From Labrys miyagiensis (GTDB lineage: Bacteria; Pseudomonadota; Alphaproteobacteria; Rhizobiales; Labraceae), in NCBI RefSeq assembly GCF_030160835.1, contig NZ_BSPC01000096.1, forward strand, positions 62,001 to 126,000: a DNA stretch of 64,000 bases, read 5' to 3'. The position numbers and the translations under genes are program-made. Shown one piece after another: positions 17,718 through 25,859 of this stretch. Positions within the stretch are counted from its first letter, which is position 1. Every line of letters starts with the position of its first letter. The notes below the pieces were generated by a model. That model made no database searches. It saw only the letters and a list, made by a program, of their open reading frames with translations, and was not told the origin of the DNA.

Positions 17718-17792
17718 CGAAAGGTTCCGGTTGCAGGGCTGTTTGGATCACATCGTCGCGTTGAAGGGAAGCTGATTTGACATGACGATATT

Positions 17793-17804
17793 ATGGTATA
17801 CCAT
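17793..17804. promoter_or_regulatory. palindrome ATGGTATACCAT, probable GntR/FCD operator
   Basis: A perfect 12-bp palindrome 50 bp upstream of the AA_synth gene and 76 bp upstream of the regulator's ATG. The GTATAC core flanked by T-G/C-A is typical of FadR-subfamily operators. A TTGACA (17777-17782) 16 bp before TACCAT (17799-17804) could form a rightward sigma-70 promoter with its -10 inside the operator, which would suit repression. Confidence 0.65.
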
Positions 17805-17853
17805 CATACACACAAGGGCCAGCGCGGTCCATTTCCTTGGTTGAGGTGGCAGG

Positions 17854-18444
17854 ATGGAAGGCAGCGTGCGCAAGATCGTGACCTATGCCGAAGAGGTGAA
17901 GCTGGAGGGTGTTCGCGCGGTACCAGGCCCCTTCCGCCTTTTCGCCGCCGCTGCCGTCATCTCGAATCCGTGGGCAGGACAGGGCTTCGTTGAAGATCTC
18001 AAGCCAGCGATCCATCGCATCGCTCCTCATCTCGGCGAATTGCTCACGCAGCAAATGGTGGCGCTCGCCGGTTCGGGCGATGCCATCGAGGCCTATGGCA
18101 AGGCAGCGGTGGTGGGGACTTCGGGGGAACTCGAACACGCCTCGGCGCTGATCCACACATTGCGGTTCGGCAATCACTTTCGAAAGGCCGTCGGCGCCAA
18201 GAGCTATCTCAGCTTCACCAACACGCGCGGAGGACCGAACTGTCCGGTGGTCATCCCGATGATGGACAAGCTCGATGAGGGGCGCCGCTCCCATTATCTG
18301 ACGATCCAGTTCTCCATCCTTGACGCACCGGGGCCAGACGAAATCGTGGTGGCGCTCGGAGGCTCGATCGGAGGTCGTCCGCACCACCGGATTGGCGATC
18401 GCTACCAGGACCTCAAGGAGCTCGGAGCGACGGACAATGCTTGA
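17854..18444 (+). CDS. AA_synth (DUF1185) family protein
   Basis: A 196-residue cytoplasmic protein resembling the 'amino acid synthesis' family (PF06684): EAYGKAAVVGTSGELEHAS around residues 78-98 and SYLSFTNTRGGPNC near 137. No reaction has been firmly assigned to this family despite its name. First gene of the operon, followed with an 8-bp overlap (ATGCTTGA) by the hydrolase/flavin-reductase fusion, so it is translationally coupled and likely acts on the same pathway, perhaps as a ring-opening or amide hydrolase (inference only). Confidence 0.75.
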   Translation: MEGSVRKIVTYAEEVKLEGVRAVPGPFRLFAAAAVISNPWAGQGFVEDLKPAIHRIAPHLGELLTQQMVALAGSGDAIEAYGKAAVVGTSGELEHASALIHTLRFGNHFRKAVGAKSYLSFTNTRGGPNCPVVIPMMDKLDEGRRSHYLTIQFSILDAPGPDEIVVALGGSIGGRPHHRIGDRYQDLKELGATDNA

Positions 18445-20197
18445 GGGGCGCCTCGCCCATGAACTCCGCGGGGGTGAGGGCGTCACCCGCGTTCTCCGTT
18501 CGGGCAGGGGCGAGCCCGTCCTGTTGATTCACGGCGTTGGCCTCGATGCCTCGATCTGGACCCCGCAATTCGAGGCGCTTCGTGACCGGTTTGATGTGAT
18601 CGCCTACGACATGCTCGGTCATGGTGGCTCCTCGCTGCCCCCGGCCGAGCCGGCTTTGGCCGACTATGCCGAGCAGGCGCGCCAGCTGCTCGACAAGTTC
18701 GGCATAGACAAGGCCCATATCGTCGGCCATTCCATGGGTGCGCTAGTAGCCCTCGAATTTGCTCTCACCCATCCCGAGCGCTGTCGTTCGCTCACGGCGC
18801 TGAATGCCGTCTATTGCCGCACGCGGGCCGAGCGTGCCGGCGTCGAGCAACGTGCCCGCGCCTTCGAGGCGGCGAGCGAGCCGGCCTCCAACGAGGCCGC
18901 GATCGAACGCTGGTTTGGCTCACCCGTGCCTTCGGCGCTGGAGCCTCAGGCTCAGGCCGTCCGCGACCTGCTTGGGCGCGTCAATCCAACCGGCTATGCC
19001 CGCACCTACCGCCTGTTCGCGACCTCGGACCGGGCTCATGAGGGGCGCCTGGGCCAGCTGCGCATGCCCTCGCTCTTTATTACGGGCGAACACGATGCCA
19101 ATTCGTCGCCCGCCATGTCGCAGCGCATGGCGGCGGAAGCGGCGCGCGGGCGCGTCGAGGTGCTGGCGGGCGAGCGTCACATCATGGCCTTTGTCAGTCC
19201 GAAGCGCGTGAACGAGGTCCTGGTTGATTTTCTGACCCGGCCGACGACGGATCCTGTCGCATTCCGCCGGGCTCTCGGGGCCTTTCCCACCGGAGTCACC
19301 GTCGTCTCCACCGTTCAACCGGATGGGACCCCGCGCGGCTTCACCGCCAATTCCTTCAGCTCGGTCTCACTCGATCCACCGCTGATCCTGGTCTGCATTG
19401 CCCGCACGGCTTCGAGCTACCCTGTCTTTTCCGATACGCGTCACTTTGCTGTTTCGATATTGGCTGAGCACCAGAAGGACGTCTCGCGCCTCTTCGCCTC
19501 CAAGGCCGCCGACAAGTTCAAGGACTCGCAATGGCGTCGCGAGGCGACGGGCAGTCCGGTGATCGACGAAGCCGCTGCATGGTTCGATTGCCGCTCGCAC
19601 AATGTCGTCGATGCCGGCGATCATATCATTCTGATCGGTGAGGTCGCCGCCTTCGGTGGCAGCGAAAGCAATCCACTCGGCTATTGCCGCGGCGCCTATG
19701 TCGATTTCGCCCTGTCGCAAAAGGCCCTGGCCGCGACAGGCGGCCGCGCGAATGTCGGCGCGATCCTTGAAACTGACGGCGCGGTGCTTCTCCTCGATCG
19801 CGGCGGGGGGCACTACGACCTCCCCGAGGGCCACAGCCTCGAGCCATGTGGCGACCCCTCGTCGCTGCGCGGAGTGCTGGCCAAACTCGGTCTCGTCGCG
19901 GAGCTCGGCTTTCTTTTCGCGGTGTTCGAGGAGCCGGGCGAGGCCAATCTGCAGCGCATCTACTATCGCGGTTCGATCGTGGCCATGCCGGAAGCACCCG
20001 GCCAAGCGCGGCTGTTCGCCTTCGACGACATTCCCTGGGCTGGCCTGCGGGACGATGCCGTCCGCTCGATGCTGCGCCGTTTCGTGCGCGAGCGAGAGGA
20101 GAACGAGTTCGGTGTCTATGTCGGCAATGCCGATGAAGGCACCGTTCATCGCGTCGGCAAATCCGGCAGGCCATTCAGCGCGAGGAGCCCGGCATGA
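18437..20197 (+). CDS. fusion: alpha/beta hydrolase + flavin reductase + degenerate Nudix domain
   Basis: A 586-residue three-part protein. Residues 1-268 are an alpha/beta hydrolase with oxyanion-hole loop LLIHGVGLDASIW, nucleophile GHSMGA (Ser99), Asp220 in GEHDAN and His248 in GERHIM. Residues 272-425 are a RutF/HpaC-type flavin reductase (FPTGVTVVST; GFTANSFSSVSLDPPLI; DAGDHIILIGEV). Residues 436-555 look like a Nudix fold, but the Nudix box (DLPEGHSLEPCGDPSSLRGV) lacks the catalytic glutamates. The reductase should supply reduced flavin to the luciferase-like monooxygenase encoded next (four-base overlap). The start ATG overlaps the previous gene's end. Confidence 0.85.
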   Translation: MLEGRLAHELRGGEGVTRVLRSGRGEPVLLIHGVGLDASIWTPQFEALRDRFDVIAYDMLGHGGSSLPPAEPALADYAEQARQLLDKFGIDKAHIVGHSMGALVALEFALTHPERCRSLTALNAVYCRTRAERAGVEQRARAFEAASEPASNEAAIERWFGSPVPSALEPQAQAVRDLLGRVNPTGYARTYRLFATSDRAHEGRLGQLRMPSLFITGEHDANSSPAMSQRMAAEAARGRVEVLAGERHIMAFVSPKRVNEVLVDFLTRPTTDPVAFRRALGAFPTGVTVVSTVQPDGTPRGFTANSFSSVSLDPPLILVCIARTASSYPVFSDTRHFAVSILAEHQKDVSRLFASKAADKFKDSQWRREATGSPVIDEAAAWFDCRSHNVVDAGDHIILIGEVAAFGGSESNPLGYCRGAYVDFALSQKALAATGGRANVGAILETDGAVLLLDRGGGHYDLPEGHSLEPCGDPSSLRGVLAKLGLVAELGFLFAVFEEPGEANLQRIYYRGSIVAMPEAPGQARLFAFDDIPWAGLRDDAVRSMLRRFVREREENEFGVYVGNADEGTVHRVGKSGRPFSARSPA

Positions 20198-21228
20198 AAT
20201 TCTCCCTCTTCGTCCATATGGAGCGAGCCGATCTGACGAAGCCGCACTGTGAGCTCTTCGACGAATTGGGGGAGCTGGCTGGCATCGCTGAAGAGGCCGG
20301 CTTCGAGACGGTGTGGATCGGCGAACATCACGGCATGGAATTCACCATCGCGCCGAATCCTTTCATCCAGCTCGCCTATCTCGCCGCGCGGACCTCACGT
20401 ATCAGGCTCGGGACCGGCAATGTCATCGCCCCCTTCTGGCATCCGATCAAGCTGGCCGGTGAGGCGGCGATGACGGATGTCGCCAGCAATGGCCGGCTTG
20501 ATCTCGGGGTCGCGCGCGGAGCCTACATGTTCGAGTATGAGCGTCTGATGCCTGGGCTCGACGCCATGGGCGCGGGCCTGCGCATGCGCGAACTCGTGCC
20601 GGCGGTGAAGAAACTCTGGGCCGGCGACTATGCCCATCAGGGAGAATACTGGACTTTCCCGAGCACCACGGCCTCGCCCAAGCCCATCCAGGCGGATCTT
20701 CCGGTCTGGATCGCGGCGCGCGATCCCAACAGCCACGATTTCGCCGTGGCCGCCGGCTGCAATGTCCAGGTCACGCCGCTCGCCGCCGGCGATGGCGAGG
20801 TCTCGAGCCTGATGGAGCGCTTCCAGACCGCCGTCGCCAATCATCCGGAAGTGCCGCGTCCCAAGATCATGCTGCTGCAGCACACATTCGTGGCCGACTC
20901 GCCGGAGGAGAGCGAACGGCTCTCGAACGATCTCAGCCGTTTCTATTGTCTCTTCGGCGCGTGGTTCCTCAACAAGCGGCCCATTCGGCAAGGCATCATG
21001 GAGCCGCTCACGCCGGAAGAAATGGCTGCCATGCCGCAATATTCACCGCAGGCTGTGCGCAAGAACCTGGTGATCGGGGAGCCTGATGAGGTGATCGCGC
21101 GGCTCAAGGGCTATGAGGTGCTTGGCTTCGATCAGTTCTCGATCTGGATCGATTCCGGGATCGCGCATGAGCGGAAGAAGAAGTCCCTCGATCTCTTCAT
21201 CCGGCATGTGATGCCGGCCTTCGCCTGA
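20194..21228 (+). CDS. LLM-class (luciferase-like) flavin-dependent monooxygenase
   Basis: A 344-residue TIM-barrel oxygenase of the bacterial luciferase superfamily: AEEAGFETVWIGEHHGMEF (residues 30-48), TSRIRLGTGNVI and RLDLGVARG are family signatures. Such enzymes use reduced FMN and oxygen to cleave or oxygenate a substrate. The flavin is presumably supplied by the fusion protein just upstream (ATGA overlap). RutA belongs to the same superfamily, but this cluster is not a rut operon. Substrate unknown. Confidence 0.9.
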   Translation: MKFSLFVHMERADLTKPHCELFDELGELAGIAEEAGFETVWIGEHHGMEFTIAPNPFIQLAYLAARTSRIRLGTGNVIAPFWHPIKLAGEAAMTDVASNGRLDLGVARGAYMFEYERLMPGLDAMGAGLRMRELVPAVKKLWAGDYAHQGEYWTFPSTTASPKPIQADLPVWIAARDPNSHDFAVAAGCNVQVTPLAAGDGEVSSLMERFQTAVANHPEVPRPKIMLLQHTFVADSPEESERLSNDLSRFYCLFGAWFLNKRPIRQGIMEPLTPEEMAAMPQYSPQAVRKNLVIGEPDEVIARLKGYEVLGFDQFSIWIDSGIAHERKKKSLDLFIRHVMPAFA

Positions 21229-21240
21229 GGGAGGAACGCC

Positions 21241-22716
21241 ATGTCTCGGCCTCGTTTCCAGCTCTACATCGACGGTGCCTTCGTCGACGCGGCCGCAAGC
21301 TTCGAGAGCCTCGATCCCTCGACGGAGAAAACCTGGGCGGATATGCCGGCGGCCAGTGAGGAAGACGTCGATCGCGCGGTAAAGGCCGCGCATCGCGCCT
21401 TTCTCGATCCGGCCTGGGCCAGTTTGACGGCGAGCCAGCGCGGCAGGCTCCTGGTGAAGCTGGGTGATCTCGTCGCCCAGCACGCGGGCCGCCTGGCCGA
21501 ACTCGAAACGCGAGACACCGGCAAGATCATTCGCGAGACAAAGGCGCAGATCGGTTACGTTGCCGAATATTACCGCTATTTTGGCGGCCTCGCCGACAAG
21601 GTCGAGGGCGCGCATCTGCCGATCGACAAGGCGGAGATGGAAGTCTATCTGCGGCGGGAGCCCATCGGCGTCGTCGCCGCCATCGTGCCGTGGAATTCGC
21701 AGCTCTTCCTTTCGGCCGTGAAGCTCGGACCGGCCTTGGCCGCCGGTTGTACCGTGGTGCTCAAGGCCTCGGAGGAAGGGCCGGCGCCCCTGCTCGAATT
21801 CGCAAGGCTGGTGCATGAGGCCGGTTTTCCCGAGGGCGTGGTGAACATCATCACCGGCTTTGGCGAGCCGGCGGGAAGGGCGCTTACCAGCCATCCGCTG
21901 GTGGCGCGCGTCGCCTTCACCGGCGGTCCCGCGACCGCGAGACACATCGTGCGCAACACGGCGGAGAATCTCGCCCACACGACCCTCGAACTCGGCGGCA
22001 AGTCGCCCGTGCTGGTCTTCGGCGACGCGGACCTCGAAAGCGCCGCCAATGCCGTGGTCGCCGGCATCTTCGCCGCGAGCGGCCAGAGCTGCGTCGCCGG
22101 TTCGCGCCTCTATGTCGAGCGCCCGGCGCAGGAGCGCCTTCTCTCCATTCTCAAGCAAAAGGCCGCGGCCATCCGCATCGGCGATCCCCAGGATGCCAGC
22201 ACCGAGATGGGGCCACTGGCCACGCGCCAGCAGCGCGATCGCATCGAGAAGGTCCTGGCCGCCAGTCTTGAAGCGGGAGCCGAGCTCGTCTGCGGCGGCA
22301 AGCGGCCTGCCGGGCGAAACGAAGGCTGGTTCTTCGAGCCCACGATTGTGAGGGCGCGGGACAACGCGGTGGCCTGCGTGAGCGAGGAATTGTTTGGCCC
22401 GGTGCTGAGCGTCGTCGCCTTCGACACGGAGGCAGAGGCCATCGGCCTTGCCAACGACACTCGCTACGGCCTCGCGTCAGGCGTGTTCACCGCGAGCCTG
22501 ACCCGCGCCCATCGTCTCATACGAAGCCTCAGGGCCGGTATTGTCTGGGTCAACACCTACAGGGCGGTCTCGCCCATCGTGCCCTTTGGCGGCTACGGGC
22601 TCTCGGGGCTTGGGCGCGAGGGGGGCCGCGAGTCGGTCCTCGACTACACCCGCACCAAATCCGTGTGGATCCGCACCAGCGACGATCCGATCCCCGATCC
22701 CTTCGTGATGCGTTGA
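21241..22716 (+). CDS. NAD(P)-dependent aldehyde dehydrogenase
   Basis: A 491-residue ALDH-superfamily enzyme. The catalytic set is visible: Asn in VPWNSQLF, Glu in LELGGKSP, Cys in SGQSCVAG, and the NAD-binding FTGGPAT. It oxidises an aldehyde to the acid. It lies 12 bp after the LLM gene and probably oxidises the aldehyde released by the monooxygenase or hydrolase step. Confidence 0.92.
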   Translation: MSRPRFQLYIDGAFVDAAASFESLDPSTEKTWADMPAASEEDVDRAVKAAHRAFLDPAWASLTASQRGRLLVKLGDLVAQHAGRLAELETRDTGKIIRETKAQIGYVAEYYRYFGGLADKVEGAHLPIDKAEMEVYLRREPIGVVAAIVPWNSQLFLSAVKLGPALAAGCTVVLKASEEGPAPLLEFARLVHEAGFPEGVVNIITGFGEPAGRALTSHPLVARVAFTGGPATARHIVRNTAENLAHTTLELGGKSPVLVFGDADLESAANAVVAGIFAASGQSCVAGSRLYVERPAQERLLSILKQKAAAIRIGDPQDASTEMGPLATRQQRDRIEKVLAASLEAGAELVCGGKRPAGRNEGWFFEPTIVRARDNAVACVSEELFGPVLSVVAFDTEAEAIGLANDTRYGLASGVFTASLTRAHRLIRSLRAGIVWVNTYRAVSPIVPFGGYGLSGLGREGGRESVLDYTRTKSVWIRTSDDPIPDPFVMR

Positions 22717-22726
22717 GGAGGGGGCG

Positions 22727-23041
22727 ATGATCTACGAATTGCGCACCTATCGGCTGAGGACCGGCACGGTGCCGGCCTATCTCAAGCTGGTGGATGAAGA
22801 GGGGATCGCCATCCAGAGGGGGCATCTGGGCCAGCTCGTCGGCTACTTCTTTTCCGAAATCGGTGTGCTCAACGAGATCGTCCACATCTGGGCCTATGCC
22901 GACCTCAACGATCGCGAGAACCGCCGAGCAGCGCTCGCGGCTGACCCAGCCTGGCAGGATTTCCTGCCCAAGATCCAGGCTCTCATCGAGACCATGGAAA
23001 ACAAGATCCTGAAGCCGACCAGTTTCTCTCCCCTGGCCTGA
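22727..23041 (+). CDS. NIPSNAP-family protein
   Basis: A 104-residue ferredoxin-fold protein beginning MIYELRTYRLRTGTVPAYL, with HIWAYADLNDRENRRAAL in the middle, both typical of the NIPSNAP family. Bacterial members are small, dimeric and often lie beside catabolic genes; activity is generally unknown. GAGGAGGGGG precedes the ATG ten bases after the ALDH stop. Confidence 0.85.
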   Translation: MIYELRTYRLRTGTVPAYLKLVDEEGIAIQRGHLGQLVGYFFSEIGVLNEIVHIWAYADLNDRENRRAALAADPAWQDFLPKIQALIETMENKILKPTSFSPLA

Positions 23042-23102
23042 GGCCGAGGGAGACCGCCTATCAGAACAAGACGACCATCCGAGCAACATAGGGAACCATA
23101 GC

Positions 23103-24128
23103 ATGACACGTTTCCGTTTCGCCGCGGCCGGCTTTGCCGCTCTCTCCCTCCTCGCCTTGAACGCGGGTCTTGCCCATGCCGACAGCATGGTGTTCACCAG
23201 TTGGGGCGGCACGACGCAGGACGCGCAGAAGGAGGCATGGGCCCAGCCCTTCACAGCCGCCAGCGGCATCAGCGTGAAGCAGGACGGACCCACGGACTAT
23301 GGCAAGCTCAAGGCCATGGTCGACAGCGGCAATGTCGATTGGGACGTGGTCGATGTCGAGGGTGATTTCGCCATCGCCGCCGCCAAGGCCGGCATGCTCG
23401 AGCCCATCGATTTCACGGTCGTCAACAAGGCGGACCTCGATCCGCGATTCGTTACCGATCACTCGGTCGGGAGTTTCTATTATTCCTTCGTGCTCGGCTT
23501 CAACAAGGATGCCCTTGCCGGCAAGGAGCCCAAGAGCTGGGCGGATCTGTTCGACACCACCAACTTCCCAGGCAAGCGCACCTTCTACAAATGGTCGGCG
23601 CCCGGTGTCATCGAGATCGCCCTGCTCGCCGATGGCGTGTCGCCGGACAAGCTCTACCCGCTCGATCTCGACCGCGCCTTCAAGAAGCTCGATACCATCA
23701 AGGCCGACATCGTCTGGTGGACCGGCGGCGCCCAATCGCAGCAATTGCTCGCCTCGGGCGAGGCTCCCATCGGCATGTTCTGGAACGGCCGCATCTTCGC
23801 GCTGCAAGGCGACAATCCGAACATCGGCATATCCTGGGCACAGAATCTGACGGCCGCCGACGTGCTCGTGGTGCCGAAGGGCACCAAAAACAAGGCAGCG
23901 GCCATGAAATTCCTGGCGGAGGCGACCAGTGCCAAGGGCCAGGCCGACTTGGCGGGCGCCACAAACTACGCGCCGACCAACCTCAAATCGGCGGCCATGA
24001 TGGACGCCAAGGCAGCCGCCGGCCTACCCGACAAATTCACCTCGTCGCAAATCAATCTCGACATGTCCTACTGGGCCGAGCATCGCGACGAGATCGGCAA
24101 GCGCTGGTACGACTGGCAGGCCAAATAA
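23103..24128 (+). CDS. ABC importer binding protein, polyamine (PotD) type
   Basis: A 341-residue extracytoplasmic solute-binding protein with signal peptide (MTRFRFAAAGFAALSLLAL, cleavage after AHA). The opening SMVFTSWGGTTQDAQ and the DVEGDFAIAAAKAGML segment match the Pot/spermidine-putrescine (SBP_bac_8-like) group, which binds polyamines, amino acids and other small organic ions. Located between the enzyme genes and its two permeases, so it captures the operon's substrate. Confidence 0.88.
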   Translation: MTRFRFAAAGFAALSLLALNAGLAHADSMVFTSWGGTTQDAQKEAWAQPFTAASGISVKQDGPTDYGKLKAMVDSGNVDWDVVDVEGDFAIAAAKAGMLEPIDFTVVNKADLDPRFVTDHSVGSFYYSFVLGFNKDALAGKEPKSWADLFDTTNFPGKRTFYKWSAPGVIEIALLADGVSPDKLYPLDLDRAFKKLDTIKADIVWWTGGAQSQQLLASGEAPIGMFWNGRIFALQGDNPNIGISWAQNLTAADVLVVPKGTKNKAAAMKFLAEATSAKGQADLAGATNYAPTNLKSAAMMDAKAAAGLPDKFTSSQINLDMSYWAEHRDEIGKRWYDWQAK

Positions 24129-24155
24129 GGCCCTCGGCGGAGCGACGGTGACACC

Positions 24156-25058
24156 ATGACGGCGATCCCACGCCTCGAAGGCGGGCCGACGGAAACCGGC
24201 CCGAGGCAAGACAGCTCCGCGCTGGAGCGGCGACGCCTGGTGTCGGGCCTGGGCCAGCTCTCCCCGGCGCTCGCCGTCATCCTGCTGTTTTTCGTCCTTC
24301 CGGTGGTCGCGCTGCTGTTGCGCAGCATTCTCGAGCCACAGTTCGGCTTGCAGAACTATGCCGAGGTTTTCGGCTCGACCACCTATATCCGCGTCTTTGC
24401 CAATACCTTCCTGGTGGCGGGCGTCGTGACCACCGTGACGCTGATGCTCGCCTTTCCGGTAGCCTGGCTGATGGCGATGGCGCCGCGGCGCTGGGCAGAC
24501 CTGCTGTTCGGAATCATCGTCCTGTCGATGTGGACCAACCTGCTCGCCCGGACCTATGCCTGGATGGTGCTGCTGCAGCGAACCGGCGTGATCAACCGCA
24601 CCCTGATGGAGATCGGCCTGATCTCGCAGCCCTTGCCTCTGATCAACAACCTCGTCGGCGTCACCATCGGCATGACCTATATCATGCTGCCCTTCATGAT
24701 TCTGCCGCTGCACGCCACCATACGCACGCTCGACCCATCCGTGCTGCAGGCGGCATCGCTGTGCGGGGCGAACCGCTGGCAGGTCTTCACCAGGGTCTTC
24801 CTGCCGCTGGTCGCCTCGGGTGTCGGCGCTGGCGTGCTGATGGTGTTCGTGATGTCGCTCGGCTACTTCGTCACGCCTTCCTTTCTCGGTGGCACCTCCA
24901 ACATGATGCTGGCCGAGCTGATCGCCCAGCTGGTGCAGTCGCTGCTGAACTGGGGCTTGGCCGGCGCCGCCGCCACCGTGCTGCTGGTGGTGACGCTCGG
25001 CCTCTACGCCGTGCAGATCCGCTGGTTCGGCTTCGGCGTGCAAGGAGGGAGGCACTAG
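24156..25058 (+). CDS. ABC importer permease, PotB type
   Basis: A 300-residue permease with a hydrophilic N-terminus, six membrane segments and the EAA-type cytoplasmic loop (QAASLCGANRWQVFTRVFLP, about residues 197-216). It belongs to the BPD_transp_1 family and pairs with the next permease, whose ATG follows its stop directly. Confidence 0.9.
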   Translation: MTAIPRLEGGPTETGPRQDSSALERRRLVSGLGQLSPALAVILLFFVLPVVALLLRSILEPQFGLQNYAEVFGSTTYIRVFANTFLVAGVVTTVTLMLAFPVAWLMAMAPRRWADLLFGIIVLSMWTNLLARTYAWMVLLQRTGVINRTLMEIGLISQPLPLINNLVGVTIGMTYIMLPFMILPLHATIRTLDPSVLQAASLCGANRWQVFTRVFLPLVASGVGAGVLMVFVMSLGYFVTPSFLGGTSNMMLAELIAQLVQSLLNWGLAGAAATVLLVVTLGLYAVQIRWFGFGVQGGRH

Positions 25059-25859
25059 ATGCTGCTCGACTTCTCCCGCCTTGGCTGGCTGCGCTGGGTG
25101 CTGGTCGTCGTGAGCGTGCTGGTCGGCCTTTTCCTGCTTCTGCCGATCCTGCTCATCGTGGCGCTTTCCTTCGGCTCTTCGCAGTGGCTGCAATTCCCGC
25201 CGCCATCCTGGACGCTGAAATGGTACCGCGCTTTGTTTGCCGATCCGGACTGGTTTGCATCCCTACTGGCCAGCCTGGAGATCGCGGTAACTGTGACCGT
25301 GCTGTCTGTCGTGTTGGGCTTCCTGGCCTCGCTGGCGCTGACACGCGGGCGTTTTCCCGGCCGGGAAATCCTTCGGGCGCTGTTTCTGACGCCTATGGTC
25401 ATGCCGGTGGTGGTGATGGCGGTGGCGCTCTATGCCTTCTTCTTGCGTCTCCACCTCAACGGCACCTTCATCGGTTTCGTGATGGCCCATCTCGTGGTCG
25501 CGCTGCCTTTCGCGATTATCTCGATCTCGAACGCGCTGGAACGCTTCGATGTCGCCATAGAGAATGCCGCCATCCTGTGTGGCGCAACGCCGCTCGAAGC
25601 GAGGCTCCGGGTGACCGTTCCCGCCATCCGGTTAGGCCTGTTCGGGGCCGCCATCTTCTCCTTCCTCGCCTCCTGGGACGAAGTCGTGATCGCCATCTTC
25701 ATGGCGAGCCCGGACCTGCAGACTTTGCCGGTCCGCATCTACACCACGCTGCGGCAGGACCTCTCGCCTGTCATCGCCGCAGTCTCGGCCCTTTTTGTGG
25801 GCTTTTCGGCGCTCCTGCTCCTGCTCGCCACGCTTCTGCGAAAGGATAATCCAGTATGA
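25059..25859 (+). CDS. ABC importer permease, PotC type
   Basis: A 266-residue inner-membrane permease with six segments and an EAA loop (AAILCGATPLEARLRVTVP, near residues 170-188). Its start codon abuts the stop of the PotB-type gene and its end overlaps the ATPase gene by four bases, so the transporter subunits are co-translated. Confidence 0.9.
   Translation: MLLDFSRLGWLRWVLVVVSVLVGLFLLLPILLIVALSFGSSQWLQFPPPSWTLKWYRALFADPDWFASLLASLEIAVTVTVLSVVLGFLASLALTRGRFPGREILRALFLTPMVMPVVVMAVALYAFFLRLHLNGTFIGFVMAHLVVALPFAIISISNALERFDVAIENAAILCGATPLEARLRVTVPAIRLGLFGAAIFSFLASWDEVVIAIFMASPDLQTLPVRIYTTLRQDLSPVIAAVSALFVGFSALLLLLATLLRKDNPV

Noticed and set aside
17854-22716. Assignment of the cluster as a Rut pyrimidine operon
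   Set aside because: The LLM, flavin reductase and hydrolase are present, but the isochorismatase (RutB), RutC, RutE and the uracil permease are missing, and the ALDH and AA_synth genes do not belong to it.
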